Positions 1 to 9,200 of a stretch of 64,000 nucleotides of DNA are shown here, piece after piece. Source of the stretch: Azospirillum sp. B21. Its GTDB lineage: Bacteria > Pseudomonadota > Alphaproteobacteria > Azospirillales > Azospirillaceae. The translations under genes were made by a program, and so were the position numbers. The stretch is taken from the NCBI RefSeq assembly GCF_008364825.1, contig NZ_VTTO01000010.1:124001-188000 (forward strand). The letters run 5' to 3'. A model generated the notes under the pieces. That model had not been told where the DNA came from. It did not search any database and saw nothing but the letters and a program-made list of their open reading frames with translations. Positions within the stretch are counted from its first letter, which is position 1. Each line of letters begins with the position of its first letter.

Positions 1-1
1 C

Positions 2-1030
2 GAGACCACCCCCTCTTCGGAGACCGCCCTGGCCGCGGATGCCGCCCCGGACGCTGCGGTCGCCGAAAAGGCCGCGCAGGAGAATGTGCTGGTCCAGCCG
101 ATGCGGGACACGCATTTCGACTTCCAGCACAAGGTGTTCAGCCTGCCCGGCGCCTTCTTCTGCCAGGAGCCGAACAGCAAGGAGCCGGTGCTGAACATCC
201 TGCTGGGCGACCTGAAGGCGACGCTGGCTTTCCCCACCCTGATGGAATCCTTCCAGATCGAGGACGGCACCCACGACGCCCGGCTGCTGGAGGTCATCGA
301 ACAGGGGCTGGCCTTCGTGAAGCAGATCCGGCCGGGCGAGGAAATCCCGGGGGAACTGCTGGACGGCCGCGCCTCCTGGTCGGTGGAGGACAAGCACCGC
401 ATCATCGCCAAAGGGCGGCTGACCGTGCAGATCGTGTCGTCCTCCACCGGCAACGAAATGATCGTGTCGGACATCGACGAGCTGGAACAGCTGGTCGAGG
501 ATCCGCAGACGAAGGAGCGGATGAAGGCCGCCTTCGCCAAGATCGCGGAGCGGCTGAAGCTGACCAACAATGCCGAACAGTATCTGACCGACCGTGTCGA
601 CGATCTGGCGCAGGAGCTGTCCTACATCGAGGCGTTGCGCGATCGCTTCAAGCACATCCGCCGAATCGATCAGGCGATCGCGAAGCTCGCCACCATCTAC
701 CGCACCGACCGCACCTTCTGCAGCGAGTTGAACCGGATGCAGGGGCTGATCCGCAAGCCCTTGCGCGAGTACGACCTGATCTTCGATCAGGCCGACGCCC
801 AGACCGGCGACATCGTCGGCGCGCTGCGCAACTTCCACCCCACCATCCAGTTCATCCGCAAGATCCGCGACGATCTGCGCGCCAAGCTGCTGGAATGGGA
901 GGAACTGCTGCAGGGCTGGGACGAGGTCACGATGGAACGCTCGCCGAAGGTGGAGGCGTTGCAGAAGCAGACCTACCGGTTCCTGGCAAGCCGCTACATC
1001 GAGACGACGGTGTGGAAGCGGGGGGGATGA
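2..1030 (+). CDS. Hypothetical protein, 5' end outside the window
   Basis: The reading frame is open from base 2, so the gene begins upstream; the first in-frame start inside the window is a GTG at 86. The first visible residues are Ala/Glu/Thr-rich and look like a flexible linker. A folded region follows (VFSLPGAFF, then a mixed segment) and the second half is strongly helical and charged, with likely coiled coil (roughly residues 150-290 counted from the GTG). No signal peptide, membrane segment or catalytic motif is visible. The gene is convergent with smc and separated from it by a palindromic element. I do not recognise the family. The coding call is firm because the frame is long and in good codon use; function is unknown. 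Confidence 0.75.
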   Translation, partial: ETTPSSETALAADAAPDAAVAEKAAQENVLVQPMRDTHFDFQHKVFSLPGAFFCQEPNSKEPVLNILLGDLKATLAFPTLMESFQIEDGTHDARLLEVIEQGLAFVKQIRPGEEIPGELLDGRASWSVEDKHRIIAKGRLTVQIVSSSTGNEMIVSDIDELEQLVEDPQTKERMKAAFAKIAERLKLTNNAEQYLTDRVDDLAQELSYIEALRDRFKHIRRIDQAIAKLATIYRTDRTFCSELNRMQGLIRKPLREYDLIFDQADAQTGDIVGALRNFHPTIQFIRKIRDDLRAKLLEWEELLQGWDEVTMERSPKVEALQKQTYRFLASRYIETTVWKRGG

Positions 1031-1050
1031 GGGTTGTGAGGTGTCGGGGG

Positions 1051-1177
1051 TGCGGAGTTAGACCCCCACCTTAATCCTCCCCCGCTGGGCGGGGGAGGAG
1101 ACAAGTGCTTGTTCGGAAAGGCCGCGGCAGTCCCTCCCCCGCCCAGCGGGGGAGGATAGGTGGGGGTCTAACTCCGC
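1051..1177. repeat. Palindromic intergenic element, type A, copy 1
   Basis: A long inverted repeat. The left arm, starting TGCGGAGTTAGACCCCCACC, is mirrored by the right arm ending GGTGGGGGTCTAACTCCGCA, and each arm holds a nested GC palindrome (CCCCCGCTGGGCGGGGG). The inner spacer carries CAAGTGCTTGTTCGG and GGCAGTCCC, which recur in the copies near 39.0 and 61.1 kb. It lies between two convergent genes and has no U-tract, so it is not a simple terminator. Confidence 0.9.
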
Positions 1178-1187
1178 ACTCACCCCC

Positions 1188-4100
1188 TCAAGCCACCCCC
1201 CGCAATTCCTCCGCCCGGCTAAGATCCACGCTGACCAGTTGCGACACCCCTCGCTCCACCATGGTCACGCCGAACAGACGGTCGACGCGCGCCATGGTCA
1301 GGCGGTGGTGGGTGATGATGAGGAAGCGGGTGTCGCCTTCGCGCGCGATGTCCTCCACCAGATCGCAGAAGCGGCCGACATTCGCCTCGTCCAGCGGGGC
1401 GTCGACCTCGTCCAGAACGCAGATCGGCGCCGGGTTCGACCGGAAGACGGCGAACAGCAGGGACAGTGCGGTCAAGGCCTGCTCGCCGCCCGACAGCAAT
1501 GAGAGCACCTGCAGCTTCTTGCCCGGCGGACTGGCGTAAATCTCAAGGCCGGCGTTCAGCGGGTCCTCGGCATTGACCAGCTCCAGATAGGCCTTGCCGC
1601 CGCCGAACAGACGGGTGAACAGCTCCTGGAAGTCGCGGTTGACCACGTCGAAGCTGGCGACCAGCCGTTCGCGCGCCTCGCGGTTCAGGCTGGCGATGCC
1701 CTGGCGCAGGCGGGCGATGGCGGCGGTCAGGTCCTCGCGTTCGCCATGCAGGCCGGTGATCTGGGTTTCCAACTCCTCCGCCTCGATCTCGGCGCGCAGG
1801 TTCACCGGCCCCATGTTCTCGCGTTCGCGCGTCAGCTTGTCGAGCCGGGCTTCCACCGCCGCCGCATCGGGCACCGGTTCGGCGGGGTCGAGGTCGGCGG
1901 CGGCGCGGGTGTCCTCCGGCCGGCAGTCCAGCCGTTCGGCGATGCGCTCCGTCAGGGTGCGTTCCTGCTGGAGGGCGGCGGACACCGCAGCCTCGGCACG
2001 GGCGCGGGCCTCGCGGCCGTCAGCCAGCGCCGCTTCCGCATCGTGTAGCGCCTGTTCGGTCTCCGCCAGCCGGGACTCGGCCTCGGCCAGCCCATCGGCG
2101 GCGCGCTTGCGGTCGCGCTCCGCTAGGGCGATCCGGTCGAGCAAATCCTGACGCTCCGCCGCGATCTCGGCCGGTCGTCCGGAAAGCTGGGCGAGTTCCC
2201 CTTCGGCCTCGTCTGCGCGTTGACGCAGCTCCGCCACCCGTCCCCCGGCCCCGGCGGAGCGGGTGTCCCACGACGTGGTTTCGGCCTGGATGGCGCCCAA
2301 GCGCTGGCGCCGGGCCTGTGCCTCGCGCGTCAGGCGGTCGACCGCATTCTGCCTCTCGGCCAGCACGGCGCGGCGTTCGGCCAGTGCGGCGCGCTGGTCG
2401 TTCACCCGCTCCCGCCCTTCGCGCGGGTCCGGCAGCGACTCCAGCAATTCCAGCGCTTCGTCACGGCGGGCGGCCGCATCGCGCTCATCGGCGGCGAGCC
2501 GTTCGACGGCCTCCGCCAACGCCGCAAGGCGCGAGGATGCGGCATCGGCCTCGCGCGCCAGCTTGGCGTGGCGGTCGCGGGCAGCGTTCAGCGTGACGAA
2601 GCCCTCGCGCACGGCATCGCGGGCACGGCGGTCGGCCTGAGCCGCCTCTTCGACCGCCAGTTTCGTGGCTTCCAGAGTCTCGCGCGCCAGATCGACCCGT
2701 TCCTCGGCAAGCTCCAGTTCGCCGCGCAGTTCGGCCAACCGGTTGCGCTGTTTCAGGCGAACGGCAGCGGCGGTGGGGGCACCGGCCTGAACGGTCAGCC
2801 CGTCCCAACGCCACGCGCCGCCGTCCCGGCTGACCAGCACCTGCCCCGGCGCCAGCGTCGCGGCCAATGCTCCGGCAGCGGCGGCATCGTCGACCACCCC
2901 GATATGGGCGAGCGCTCGGGCGGCAGCCCGCGGCCCCTCCACACGGCTCGACAACGGCTCCACCCCATCCGGCAGCGGCGCCACCGCGCGATAGGCCGGC
3001 AGCGTGCGCCAATGCACCGGCGCTTCCTCGTCCAGCGGAGCGGTCAGCGCATCGCCGAGCGCGGCGGCCAGTGCCCCCTCATAGCCGGGCGACACCGCCA
3101 CCGCGTCGACCAGCGGCGGGAACGGCCCGCCGGCTCCGGCCTCCAGCAATTCCGCTAGCGCGCGCTCCTCGGCATGCAGCTTGGCACGGGCGGACTCGGC
3201 GGCGGACAGCGCCTCGCGGGCGCGGGATTGGGCCGGTTCGGCCTCCGCCTTCGCCTGTTCAGCGGCCTCGGCCGCCTCGCGCGCCTGCTCCAGCCGCTGT
3301 TCGGCGAGTTCCACCGCAAGTTCGGCGTCCGACAGGTCGGCGCGCGCGGCGATTTCCGCCTCCAGGGCAGCGCGCTGGGCCTGCTGCTCCGCCAGCCGCT
3401 TGGCGAGGCCGGCGGCGCGGGATTCCAGTTCGGCGGCCTGACGCTGGGTGGCGGCGCGGCGGGCCTCGTCGGTGGCAACCGCTTCGGTCAGGCGGGTCAG
3501 TTCGCGGTCAAGGGCATCGACCTGCTCGCGCGCCTCGGCCAGCGCCTCCGACGCGGCTTCCTCAAGCATCTCCTCGTCGGCCTGTGCGGCGATCAGGCGG
3601 TCGCGCTCGGCCATCAGCCGGGCCAGCGCCTCCCCGGCATCGGCGGCCAGCGCTTCCTCACGGCCGAGGTCGCCGGCGATCTGGCGCAGCCGGGCCTCCA
3701 AGGCGCGCTGCTGGTCGGCGACGCGCTTCTCCTCGGCGTCCAGCTGCTCGCGGGCGATCACCAGCCGTTGCAGGGCGGATGCCGCGCGCGCCTCGTCCTG
3801 GCGCTTCTCCGGCAGGCCGGCGGCGGCTTCCGTCCGGCGGGCGGTCAGCTGGTTGACGGAGAGCATCCGGTCGCGCACCGCGGCCTCGGCTGCTGCGAAG
3901 GCGGCATGGGCGCGGGCGCGCTCCTCCTGGGCGGCGATCCAGCGCAGGTGCCACAGCACGGCTTCCGCCTTGCGGATCTGGTCGGACAGGTTGCGGTAGC
4001 GGGATGCCTGCCGCGCCTGCTTCTTCAGGCTTTGCAGCTGGGTGTCCATCGCTCCGATGACATCGTCGAGGCGGGTCAGGTTGCCCTCCGCCGCCTTCAG

Positions 4101-4649
4101 CCGCAACTCTGCCTCGTGCCGGCGGGAATGCAGGCCGGTGATGCCGGCGGCCTCCTCCAGCAGGGCGCGGCGGTCCTGCGGCTTGGCGGAGATGATCTGC
4201 GCGACCTTGCCCTGGCTGACCAGGGCCGGCGAAGCGGCACCCGACGCGTTGTCGGCGAACAGCAGCTGGACATCGCGCGCCCGCACCAGCTTGCCGTTGA
4301 TGCGGTAGTCGGAGCCGGAGCCGCGCTCGATCCGGCGGGTGATCTCCAGTTCGTCATGCTCGTTGAAGCCGGCGGGCGCGGTGCGCGACCGGTTGTCCAC
4401 CGCCAGCGTGACCTCTCCGAGATTCCGCGCCGGACGGCTGGAGGTGCCGCCGAAGATGACGTCGTCCATGTCGCCGCCGCGCATGCGCTTGGCCGAGGTC
4501 TCGCCCATCACCCAGCGCAGCGCCTCCACCAGATTGGACTTGCCGCAGCCGTTGGGGCCGACGATCCCGGTCATGCCGGGTTCGATGACCAGTTCCGTGG
4601 CATCGACGAAAGACTTGAAACCTGACAGGCGGAGACGCGTGAACTGCAC
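1188..4649 (-). CDS. smc: Chromosome segregation ATPase SMC
   Basis: An SMC protein of 1153 residues, the usual length. It forms the ring-shaped condensin with ScpA/ScpB that compacts and resolves origins. The N-terminal ATPase half has Walker A GPNGCGKS at residues 31-38. Two long Ala/Glu/Arg-rich coiled coils flank a hinge at about 500-640. The C-terminal half has the signature LLSGGEQALTAL and Walker B ICVLDEVDAPLDE. The start is the ATG giving MQFTRLRLSGFKSF, the canonical SMC N-terminus. It sits downstream of the DsbA-like gene on the same strand with a palindromic element between them, an arrangement known in alphaproteobacteria. Very high GC and Ala/Arg content make both other strands look open here, but only this frame has the motifs. 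Confidence 0.98.
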   Translation of the reverse strand: MQFTRLRLSGFKSFVDATELVIEPGMTGIVGPNGCGKSNLVEALRWVMGETSAKRMRGGDMDDVIFGGTSSRPARNLGEVTLAVDNRSRTAPAGFNEHDELEITRRIERGSGSDYRINGKLVRARDVQLLFADNASGAASPALVSQGKVAQIISAKPQDRRALLEEAAGITGLHSRRHEAELRLKAAEGNLTRLDDVIGAMDTQLQSLKKQARQASRYRNLSDQIRKAEAVLWHLRWIAAQEERARAHAAFAAAEAAVRDRMLSVNQLTARRTEAAAGLPEKRQDEARAASALQRLVIAREQLDAEEKRVADQQRALEARLRQIAGDLGREEALAADAGEALARLMAERDRLIAAQADEEMLEEAASEALAEAREQVDALDRELTRLTEAVATDEARRAATQRQAAELESRAAGLAKRLAEQQAQRAALEAEIAARADLSDAELAVELAEQRLEQAREAAEAAEQAKAEAEPAQSRAREALSAAESARAKLHAEERALAELLEAGAGGPFPPLVDAVAVSPGYEGALAAALGDALTAPLDEEAPVHWRTLPAYRAVAPLPDGVEPLSSRVEGPRAAARALAHIGVVDDAAAAGALAATLAPGQVLVSRDGGAWRWDGLTVQAGAPTAAAVRLKQRNRLAELRGELELAEERVDLARETLEATKLAVEEAAQADRRARDAVREGFVTLNAARDRHAKLAREADAASSRLAALAEAVERLAADERDAAARRDEALELLESLPDPREGRERVNDQRAALAERRAVLAERQNAVDRLTREAQARRQRLGAIQAETTSWDTRSAGAGGRVAELRQRADEAEGELAQLSGRPAEIAAERQDLLDRIALAERDRKRAADGLAEAESRLAETEQALHDAEAALADGREARARAEAAVSAALQQERTLTERIAERLDCRPEDTRAAADLDPAEPVPDAAAVEARLDKLTRERENMGPVNLRAEIEAEELETQITGLHGEREDLTAAIARLRQGIASLNREARERLVASFDVVNRDFQELFTRLFGGGKAYLELVNAEDPLNAGLEIYASPPGKKLQVLSLLSGGEQALTALSLLFAVFRSNPAPICVLDEVDAPLDEANVGRFCDLVEDIAREGDTRFLIITHHRLTMARVDRLFGVTMVERGVSQLVSVDLSRAEELRGVA

Positions 4650-4706
4650 TGGGGACGAACCTTTGGTGTACCGGGCTTAAGACAGCATGGGCATTGGAAA
4701 ACTGTT

Positions 4707-4812
4707 GCCCCCTCCCCGACCCTCCCCCGCTTCGCGGGAGAGGGAGTTGAGTGCTAGAGCGGCGGCAGTCCCCTCTCCCGCGAAAGCGGGGGAGGGTTAG
4801 GGAGGGGGCATC
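4707..4812. repeat. Palindromic intergenic element, type B, copy 1
   Basis: Inverted arms of the type GCCCCCTCCC...CCCTCCCCCGC and GCGGGGGAGGGTTAGGGAGGGGGC, each with its own nested palindrome around TTCGCGGGAGAGGG. The spacer contains GGCGGCAGTCCC, shared with type A. It sits between the dsbA-like stop and the smc start, both on the minus strand. Confidence 0.88.
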
Positions 4813-4848
4813 ACCCCTCTTGCAACCGTTGGAGCTTCAATGAAGCGC

Positions 4849-5496
4849 TTACTTCAGCAGCTTGTCGATTTCCTTCGAGAACTCCTCGAACGACTGGGCG
4901 CCTTCGATGCGGGCCTTGCCGTCGTTGAGGATGAAGGTGGGGGTGGCTTCGATCTTATATTGGTTCTGGCCGGTCAGGCGGGTGTTCAGGATGGCGTCGG
5001 CCAGCTCCTTGTTGGCGAGGCAGGCGTCAATGGTCTCCTGGGTCATGCCGGCCAGCTTGCCGTACTGCGCCAGCGCCTTGGCCGGATCGGAGGAACGGCT
5101 CCAGTTCGGCTGGCTTTTGAACAGGACGTCGGTCAGCGGGAAATACCGCTCGGGCGGGGCGCAGTGGGCCAGCATGCTGGCGCTGAGCGCGGCCTGATCG
5201 AAGGGGAAGTCGCGGAAGACCAGCTTGGCCTTGCCGGTGTCGATGTAGGCTTCCTTGATCTTCGGCAGCACGTTGACGTGGAAATTGGCGCAGTGCGAGC
5301 AGGTCATCGACGAATAGTCGAGGATCGTCACCGGCGCCTTCGGGTCGCCCATCACGCGCTCGGCCATCATCTCCGAAACCGGCGGCAGGGTGGCCGCGGC
5401 CTGTGCGGCCGTGGACGCCGCGGTCATGGCGGTGCCGAACGCGGCGGTGAAGCCGATGGCCAGAAGACCGGCGATTCCCAAAATTTTGCGGTTCAC
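4849..5496 (-). CDS. DsbA-family thiol:disulfide oxidoreductase (secreted)
   Basis: A protein of 215 residues starting with GTG (GAGGG lies just upstream). An N-terminal hydrophobic signal ending near AQAA exports it to the periplasm. The thioredoxin active site is CSHC (C66, C69) in YSSMTCSHCANFH, followed by the DsbA-type helical insertion and a TPTFILNDGKARIEG strand containing the cis-Pro (ATPTF). It probably introduces or reshuffles disulfides in exported proteins. The family (thioredoxin_4, BdbD-like) is clear, but the partner redox protein is not in the window. It lies between the DUF721 gene and smc, an order conserved in many alphaproteobacteria. Confidence 0.93.
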   Translation of the reverse strand: MNRKILGIAGLLAIGFTAAFGTAMTAASTAAQAAATLPPVSEMMAERVMGDPKAPVTILDYSSMTCSHCANFHVNVLPKIKEAYIDTGKAKLVFRDFPFDQAALSASMLAHCAPPERYFPLTDVLFKSQPNWSRSSDPAKALAQYGKLAGMTQETIDACLANKELADAILNTRLTGQNQYKIEATPTFILNDGKARIEGAQSFEEFSKEIDKLLK

Positions 5497-5562
5497 TTTG
5501 CCCTCGTTCCTACCAGATGTTGACGTATAGACAATGACGCACCGTTGCGTCCAGCAAGCCGG

Positions 5563-6036
5563 CTATCGCGCGGCGCGTTTCGGCCGGGCCATCAGCGAGC
5601 GGCCGAAGCGTTCCAGCGTGGCGCGCAGTTCCTCGTCCTCGATCGCGGCGGTGGTGGTGGTGATGCCGATCTCCTCGTCCATGGTCAGGGCGCGGGGGCG
5701 CACCACCGGCGATGGCGTGGAGGGCAGCGCCGCATGGATCAGCTTGATCTTCGCCACGGCGCGATAGCCGAAGAAACTGTTGATGCGCTCGATGATCTGC
5801 GGTTCCAGATGCTGCAGTTCCAGCGCGATGGCGCCCATGGCGCGGATGTGCAGCGTCGCCTCCTCCCGCTTGCCGCGGGGAAAGCTGAGCTTGTCGGGTG
5901 CGGTGCGCAGCGAAAGCTGATGGCCGACGATGGACGGCCAGTCGGTGATCAGCGCGCCGAAGGCAAGTCCGCGCTTGCCCAGCACCTTGCCGGCGACCTC
6001 CGGAACGGATTGGCCGATGCGACGCGGTCCGCTCAT
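5563..6036 (-). CDS. DUF721 (DciA-like) protein
   Basis: A protein of 157 residues with the DUF721 pattern: an N-terminal helix, then DWPSIVGHQLSLRTAPDKLSF, a strand with LHIRAMGAIALELQHLEPQIIERIN, and FFGYRAVAKIKL. DUF721 includes DciA, the ancestral loader of the replicative helicase DnaB in bacteria lacking DnaC, so a replication role is likely but not proved. The C-terminal third (about 100-157) is a variable basic/acidic tail. The ATG at 6036 has only a weak Shine-Dalgarno (AGAG). It is divergent from mutY with a 160-base gap and probably co-transcribed with the downstream DsbA-like gene. Confidence 0.88.
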   Translation of the reverse strand: MSGPRRIGQSVPEVAGKVLGKRGLAFGALITDWPSIVGHQLSLRTAPDKLSFPRGKREEATLHIRAMGAIALELQHLEPQIIERINSFFGYRAVAKIKLIHAALPSTPSPVVRPRALTMDEEIGITTTTAAIEDEELRATLERFGRSLMARPKRAAR

Positions 6037-6196
6037 GCTCTGCGATCACTCCTGTGCGGCTCCGGTCCGGGAACCGGTTCCGGGTCATGTGGGATGGCGG
6101 CACCCTAGCGCAAGCGTGGGCCGATGCCCAGCTTCCGGCCGGGGATATCGCCAGCTCCCTTCCCCAGACGCTCCCGGCCCTCTATTTCTTCCCATC

Positions 6197-7255
6197 ATGA
6201 TTTCAAATTCGATCGAGGCCGCCCGGCGGCTGTTGTCCTGGTACGACCGCCACCGCCGCGACCTGCCCTGGCGCGCCAAACCGGGGGAGACCGCCGATCC
6301 CTACCGGGTCTGGCTGTCCGAGATCATGCTGCAGCAGACCACCGTGCCCGCCGCCGCCCCTTATTTCCGCAGCTTCACCGAACGCTGGCCGACCGTGCGC
6401 GATCTGGCCGACGCGCCGCTGGACGACGTGCTGGTGGCCTGGGCCGGGCTCGGCTACTACGCGCGCGCCCGCAACCTGCACAAATGCGCCCGCGTGGTGG
6501 CGATTGAGCATGGCGGGCGGTTTCCGGGCGACGAGGCGGCATTGCTGGAATTGCCGGGCATCGGCGCCTACACGGCTGCCGCCATCACCTCCATTGCGTT
6601 CGACCGCAAGGCCACCGTGGTGGACGGCAATGTGGAGCGGGTGATCGCCCGCATCTTCGCGGTGGAGGACCCGCTGCCCAACGCCAAGCCGACTCTGCGG
6701 CGGCTGGCCGCCACGCTGACGCCGGATTTCCGCCCCGGCGACTATGCCCAGGCGATGATGGATCTGGGCGCCACCATCTGCACCCCGCGCAAGCCGAAAT
6801 GCATGCTGTGCCCCTGGGCGGAGTATTGCGAGGCGCGCGCCTCCGGCATCGCCGAAAGCCTGCCGCGCAAGGCGGCCAAGGCCGAAAAGCCGACCCGGCG
6901 CGGCGTCGCCTATTGGCTGCTGAACCCGGAGGGCTCCGTCCTGCTGCGCCGCCGGGCGGAGGAAGGTCTGCTGGGCGGCATGGCGGAGGTGCCGTCGACC
7001 GCCTGGGGACCGGAACTGCCCGACGAGGCGGCGGTCGCGGCCCAACAACCCCTGCCCGCGCGCTGGCGCCGGCTGCCGGGACTGGTCCGCCATACATTCA
7101 CCCATTTTCACCTTGAGCTTGAGGTGGTCGCCGCCCAGGCCGGTCCGGACTGGCAGCGGGCCGCTGGAAACTGGGTGCCGGTGGACCGACTGGGCGATCA
7201 GGCGTTGCCGTCGGTGATGGTGAAGGTGGTGCGCCACGCACTCGCCAATGCGTAA
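6197..7255 (+). CDS. mutY: A/G-specific adenine DNA glycosylase MutY
   Basis: Removes adenine mispaired with 8-oxoguanine. The 352-residue protein shows catalytic E42 in WLSEIMLQQT, the helix-hairpin-helix LPGIGAYTAAAI (119-130) followed by catalytic D143 in VVDGNVERV, and the 4Fe-4S ligands C195, C202, C205 and C211 in the C-X6-C-X2-C-X5-C spacing. A C-terminal NUDIX-like recognition domain occupies about 235-345. I chose the ATG at 6197 because MISNSIEAARRLLSWYDRHRR matches the MutY N-terminus; the frame stays open upstream without homologous sequence. It is divergent from the DUF721 gene and first of four co-directional genes with short gaps. Confidence 0.97.
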   Translation: MISNSIEAARRLLSWYDRHRRDLPWRAKPGETADPYRVWLSEIMLQQTTVPAAAPYFRSFTERWPTVRDLADAPLDDVLVAWAGLGYYARARNLHKCARVVAIEHGGRFPGDEAALLELPGIGAYTAAAITSIAFDRKATVVDGNVERVIARIFAVEDPLPNAKPTLRRLAATLTPDFRPGDYAQAMMDLGATICTPRKPKCMLCPWAEYCEARASGIAESLPRKAAKAEKPTRRGVAYWLLNPEGSVLLRRRAEEGLLGGMAEVPSTAWGPELPDEAAVAAQQPLPARWRRLPGLVRHTFTHFHLELEVVAAQAGPDWQRAAGNWVPVDRLGDQALPSVMVKVVRHALANA

Positions 7256-7281
7256 CCGGCCGGATGAGTGATGGAGTGCCG

Positions 7282-8001
7282 ATGGGAATGCCGCGTGCCG
7301 TGACGACCGTCCTGTTCGTCCTCCTGGCCTTGACCGGGTTTGCGCAGGCGGACCCGCCCGAGAAGGAGGGACAGGCGGGAGTGGCGCTGGTTCTGGCGCT
7401 CGACGGATCGGCCTCCATCACGACCGGTGATCTGGAATTTCAGCTGCAGGGACATGCCGCCGCCTTCCGCGATCCGGCGGTGGCCGAAGCGCTCGCTTCG
7501 GCACGGACGCGGGTGACGCTGGCCGCCTATTCGGGGCCGAACAGCCTGAAGGTTCTGATCCCCTGGACGGCTCTGGCCAAGCCGGAGGATGCCGGGCGCT
7601 TCGCCGACCGTATCGACGCCCTGCCCCGCGGCTTCCAGGGCGACTCGACGGCCATCGGCAGCGCCATTCTGGAGGCGGCGAAGCTGTTCGACCGCGGCGG
7701 CAAGGCGCCACGGCAGGTGATCGATCTGGTCTCCAACGGGTTTTCCAACGGCGGGATCGACCCGGCCGAGGCCCGCGACCGGGTGACGAAGCGCGGAATC
7801 ATCGTCAACGGCCTCGCCATCCTCGACGAATTCTCCTGGCTGGAGGAGTATTTCGAGGAGAGCGTGATCGGCGGTCCGGGAAGCTTCGTGAAAAGCGCCA
7901 TGGACAAGGACAGTTTCGTCGCAGCCCTGCGGCAGAAGCTGATCCTTGAAATGGTCGCCCTGCCCGATCACATGCCAAGCCAAAGCGCCGCCATCCCATA
8001 G
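7282..8001 (+). CDS. Secreted DUF1194 protein (von Willebrand A-like)
   Basis: A 239-residue protein with an N-terminal signal peptide (about 1-23, cut near FAQA). DUF1194 follows: LVLALDGSASIT carries the DxSxS metal-site motif (D41), and downstream strands and STAIGSAI resemble a MIDAS-type vWA fold. DUF1194 proteins are of unknown role. I chose ATG 7282 because GGAG lies five bases before it; ATG 7264 in the same frame would add six residues and has no ribosome site. It begins 26 bases after the mutY stop, so it is probably in the same transcript. Confidence 0.88.
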   Translation: MGMPRAVTTVLFVLLALTGFAQADPPEKEGQAGVALVLALDGSASITTGDLEFQLQGHAAAFRDPAVAEALASARTRVTLAAYSGPNSLKVLIPWTALAKPEDAGRFADRIDALPRGFQGDSTAIGSAILEAAKLFDRGGKAPRQVIDLVSNGFSNGGIDPAEARDRVTKRGIIVNGLAILDEFSWLEEYFEESVIGGPGSFVKSAMDKDSFVAALRQKLILEMVALPDHMPSQSAAIP

Positions 8002-8032
8002 GCGGCCGATAAGACTCTGAGGAGCGGGACAG

Positions 8033-9172
8033 TTGGAAAGCGTCGATTTCCTGGTGGTCGGGGCCGGCATCGCCGGCGCGTCGGCGGCCTATGAGCTGGC
8101 CGCGCAAGGCCGAGTGCTGGTGTTGGAGCGCGAATCGCAGCCGGGCTATCACTCCACCGGCCGGTCCGCGGCGCTCTACACCCAGACCTACGGCCCGGCG
8201 CCGATCCGCGCCCTGACTGTGGCGAGCTGGGATTTCTACACCAACCCGCCCGCCGGCTTCGCCGAACACGAACTGCTGACGCCCCGTGGCGTGCTGATCA
8301 TCGGCCGCGACCACGAGATCGACCGGTTGGATGCAGAATATGAGCAGGGCCGCCGCCTGACGCCGTCGGTCGAGCGTTACGACCGCGAACAGGTCCTGGC
8401 CCGGGCACCCTTTCTGCGTCCGGATTATGTGGCCGGCGGCGTGTGGGAACCGGATGCCCGCGACATCGACGTCCATGCCCTGCATCAGGGTTATCTGCGC
8501 GGACTGAAGGCGCGCGGCGGCCGGGTGGTGACCGATGCCGAAGTGCGAGCGCTCGCTCGCCGAGACGGCCTTTGGGTGGTGGAGACCAGCGCCGGCAGCT
8601 TCGCGGCACCGGTGGTGGTGAACGCCGCCGGGGCCTGGGCCGACGAGTTGGCGAAGCTGGCCGGAGTCGCCACGGTCGGGCTGGTGCCGAAGCGGCGCAC
8701 GGCCATCACCTTCGACCCCGTTTTCGAGCACCCGGCCGACAAGGCGGGGCTGGACGGCTGGCCGATGGTGTCAGACGTGGCTGAAACCTTCTACGTCAAG
8801 CCTGATGCCGGCCGCCTGCTGGCCTCCCCGGCCGACCAGACGCCGGTCGAGCCCTGCGACGTGCAGCCCGAGGACATGGACGTCGCCCTGACGGTGGACC
8901 GGCTGGAACAAGCGTCGCGATTCTCCGTTCGGAGATTGGCCCACCGCTGGGCCGGGCTGCGCAGCTTCGTGGCGGACAAGGTGCCGGTTGTGGGGTTCGC
9001 GTCCGATGCGGAAGGGTTCTTCTGGCTGGCCGGCCAGGGCGGCTACGGCATCCAGACCGCGCCGGCCATGGGACGGGTGGCGGCCGGGCTCGCCACCGGA
9101 CGAGGCCTGCCGGAGGATGTCCGGGCGCTCGGTGTCGCCGAGTCCGACCTGTCGCCGGCCCGGCTGCGGTAA
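8033..9172 (+). CDS. FAD-dependent oxidoreductase, DAO family
   Basis: A 379-residue flavoprotein starting with TTG (GGAG eight bases upstream). The Rossmann motif GAGIAGASAA near residues 10-19 and the adenine-binding ERESQPGYHSTGRSAA place it with D-amino-acid dehydrogenase/glycine-oxidase type enzymes (DAO, DadA-like). The C-terminal FWLAGQGGYGIQTAPAMG is the usual FAD-closing motif. It probably oxidises an amine or 2-hydroxy acid, but the substrate cannot be read from sequence. No signal peptide or membrane segment is seen, so it is cytoplasmic. It lies 31 bases after the DUF1194 gene and 28 before a lipoprotein gene, so an operon with mutY is plausible although the functions look unrelated. 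Confidence 0.9.
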   Translation: MESVDFLVVGAGIAGASAAYELAAQGRVLVLERESQPGYHSTGRSAALYTQTYGPAPIRALTVASWDFYTNPPAGFAEHELLTPRGVLIIGRDHEIDRLDAEYEQGRRLTPSVERYDREQVLARAPFLRPDYVAGGVWEPDARDIDVHALHQGYLRGLKARGGRVVTDAEVRALARRDGLWVVETSAGSFAAPVVVNAAGAWADELAKLAGVATVGLVPKRRTAITFDPVFEHPADKAGLDGWPMVSDVAETFYVKPDAGRLLASPADQTPVEPCDVQPEDMDVALTVDRLEQASRFSVRRLAHRWAGLRSFVADKVPVVGFASDAEGFFWLAGQGGYGIQTAPAMGRVAAGLATGRGLPEDVRALGVAESDLSPARLR

Positions 9173-9200
9173 ACGACTGCGGGATATGGGGAGGCGTGCG

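Noticed and set aside
3174-4625. Long plus-strand frames over smc
   Set aside because: They lie in the coiled-coil coding region of smc and have no motif; smc has complete ATPase motifs at both ends.
4707-4812. Palindromic elements as ordinary terminators
   Set aside because: No U-tract follows on either strand and several copies lie inside operons; they can still end or shield transcripts, but the class is a repeat.
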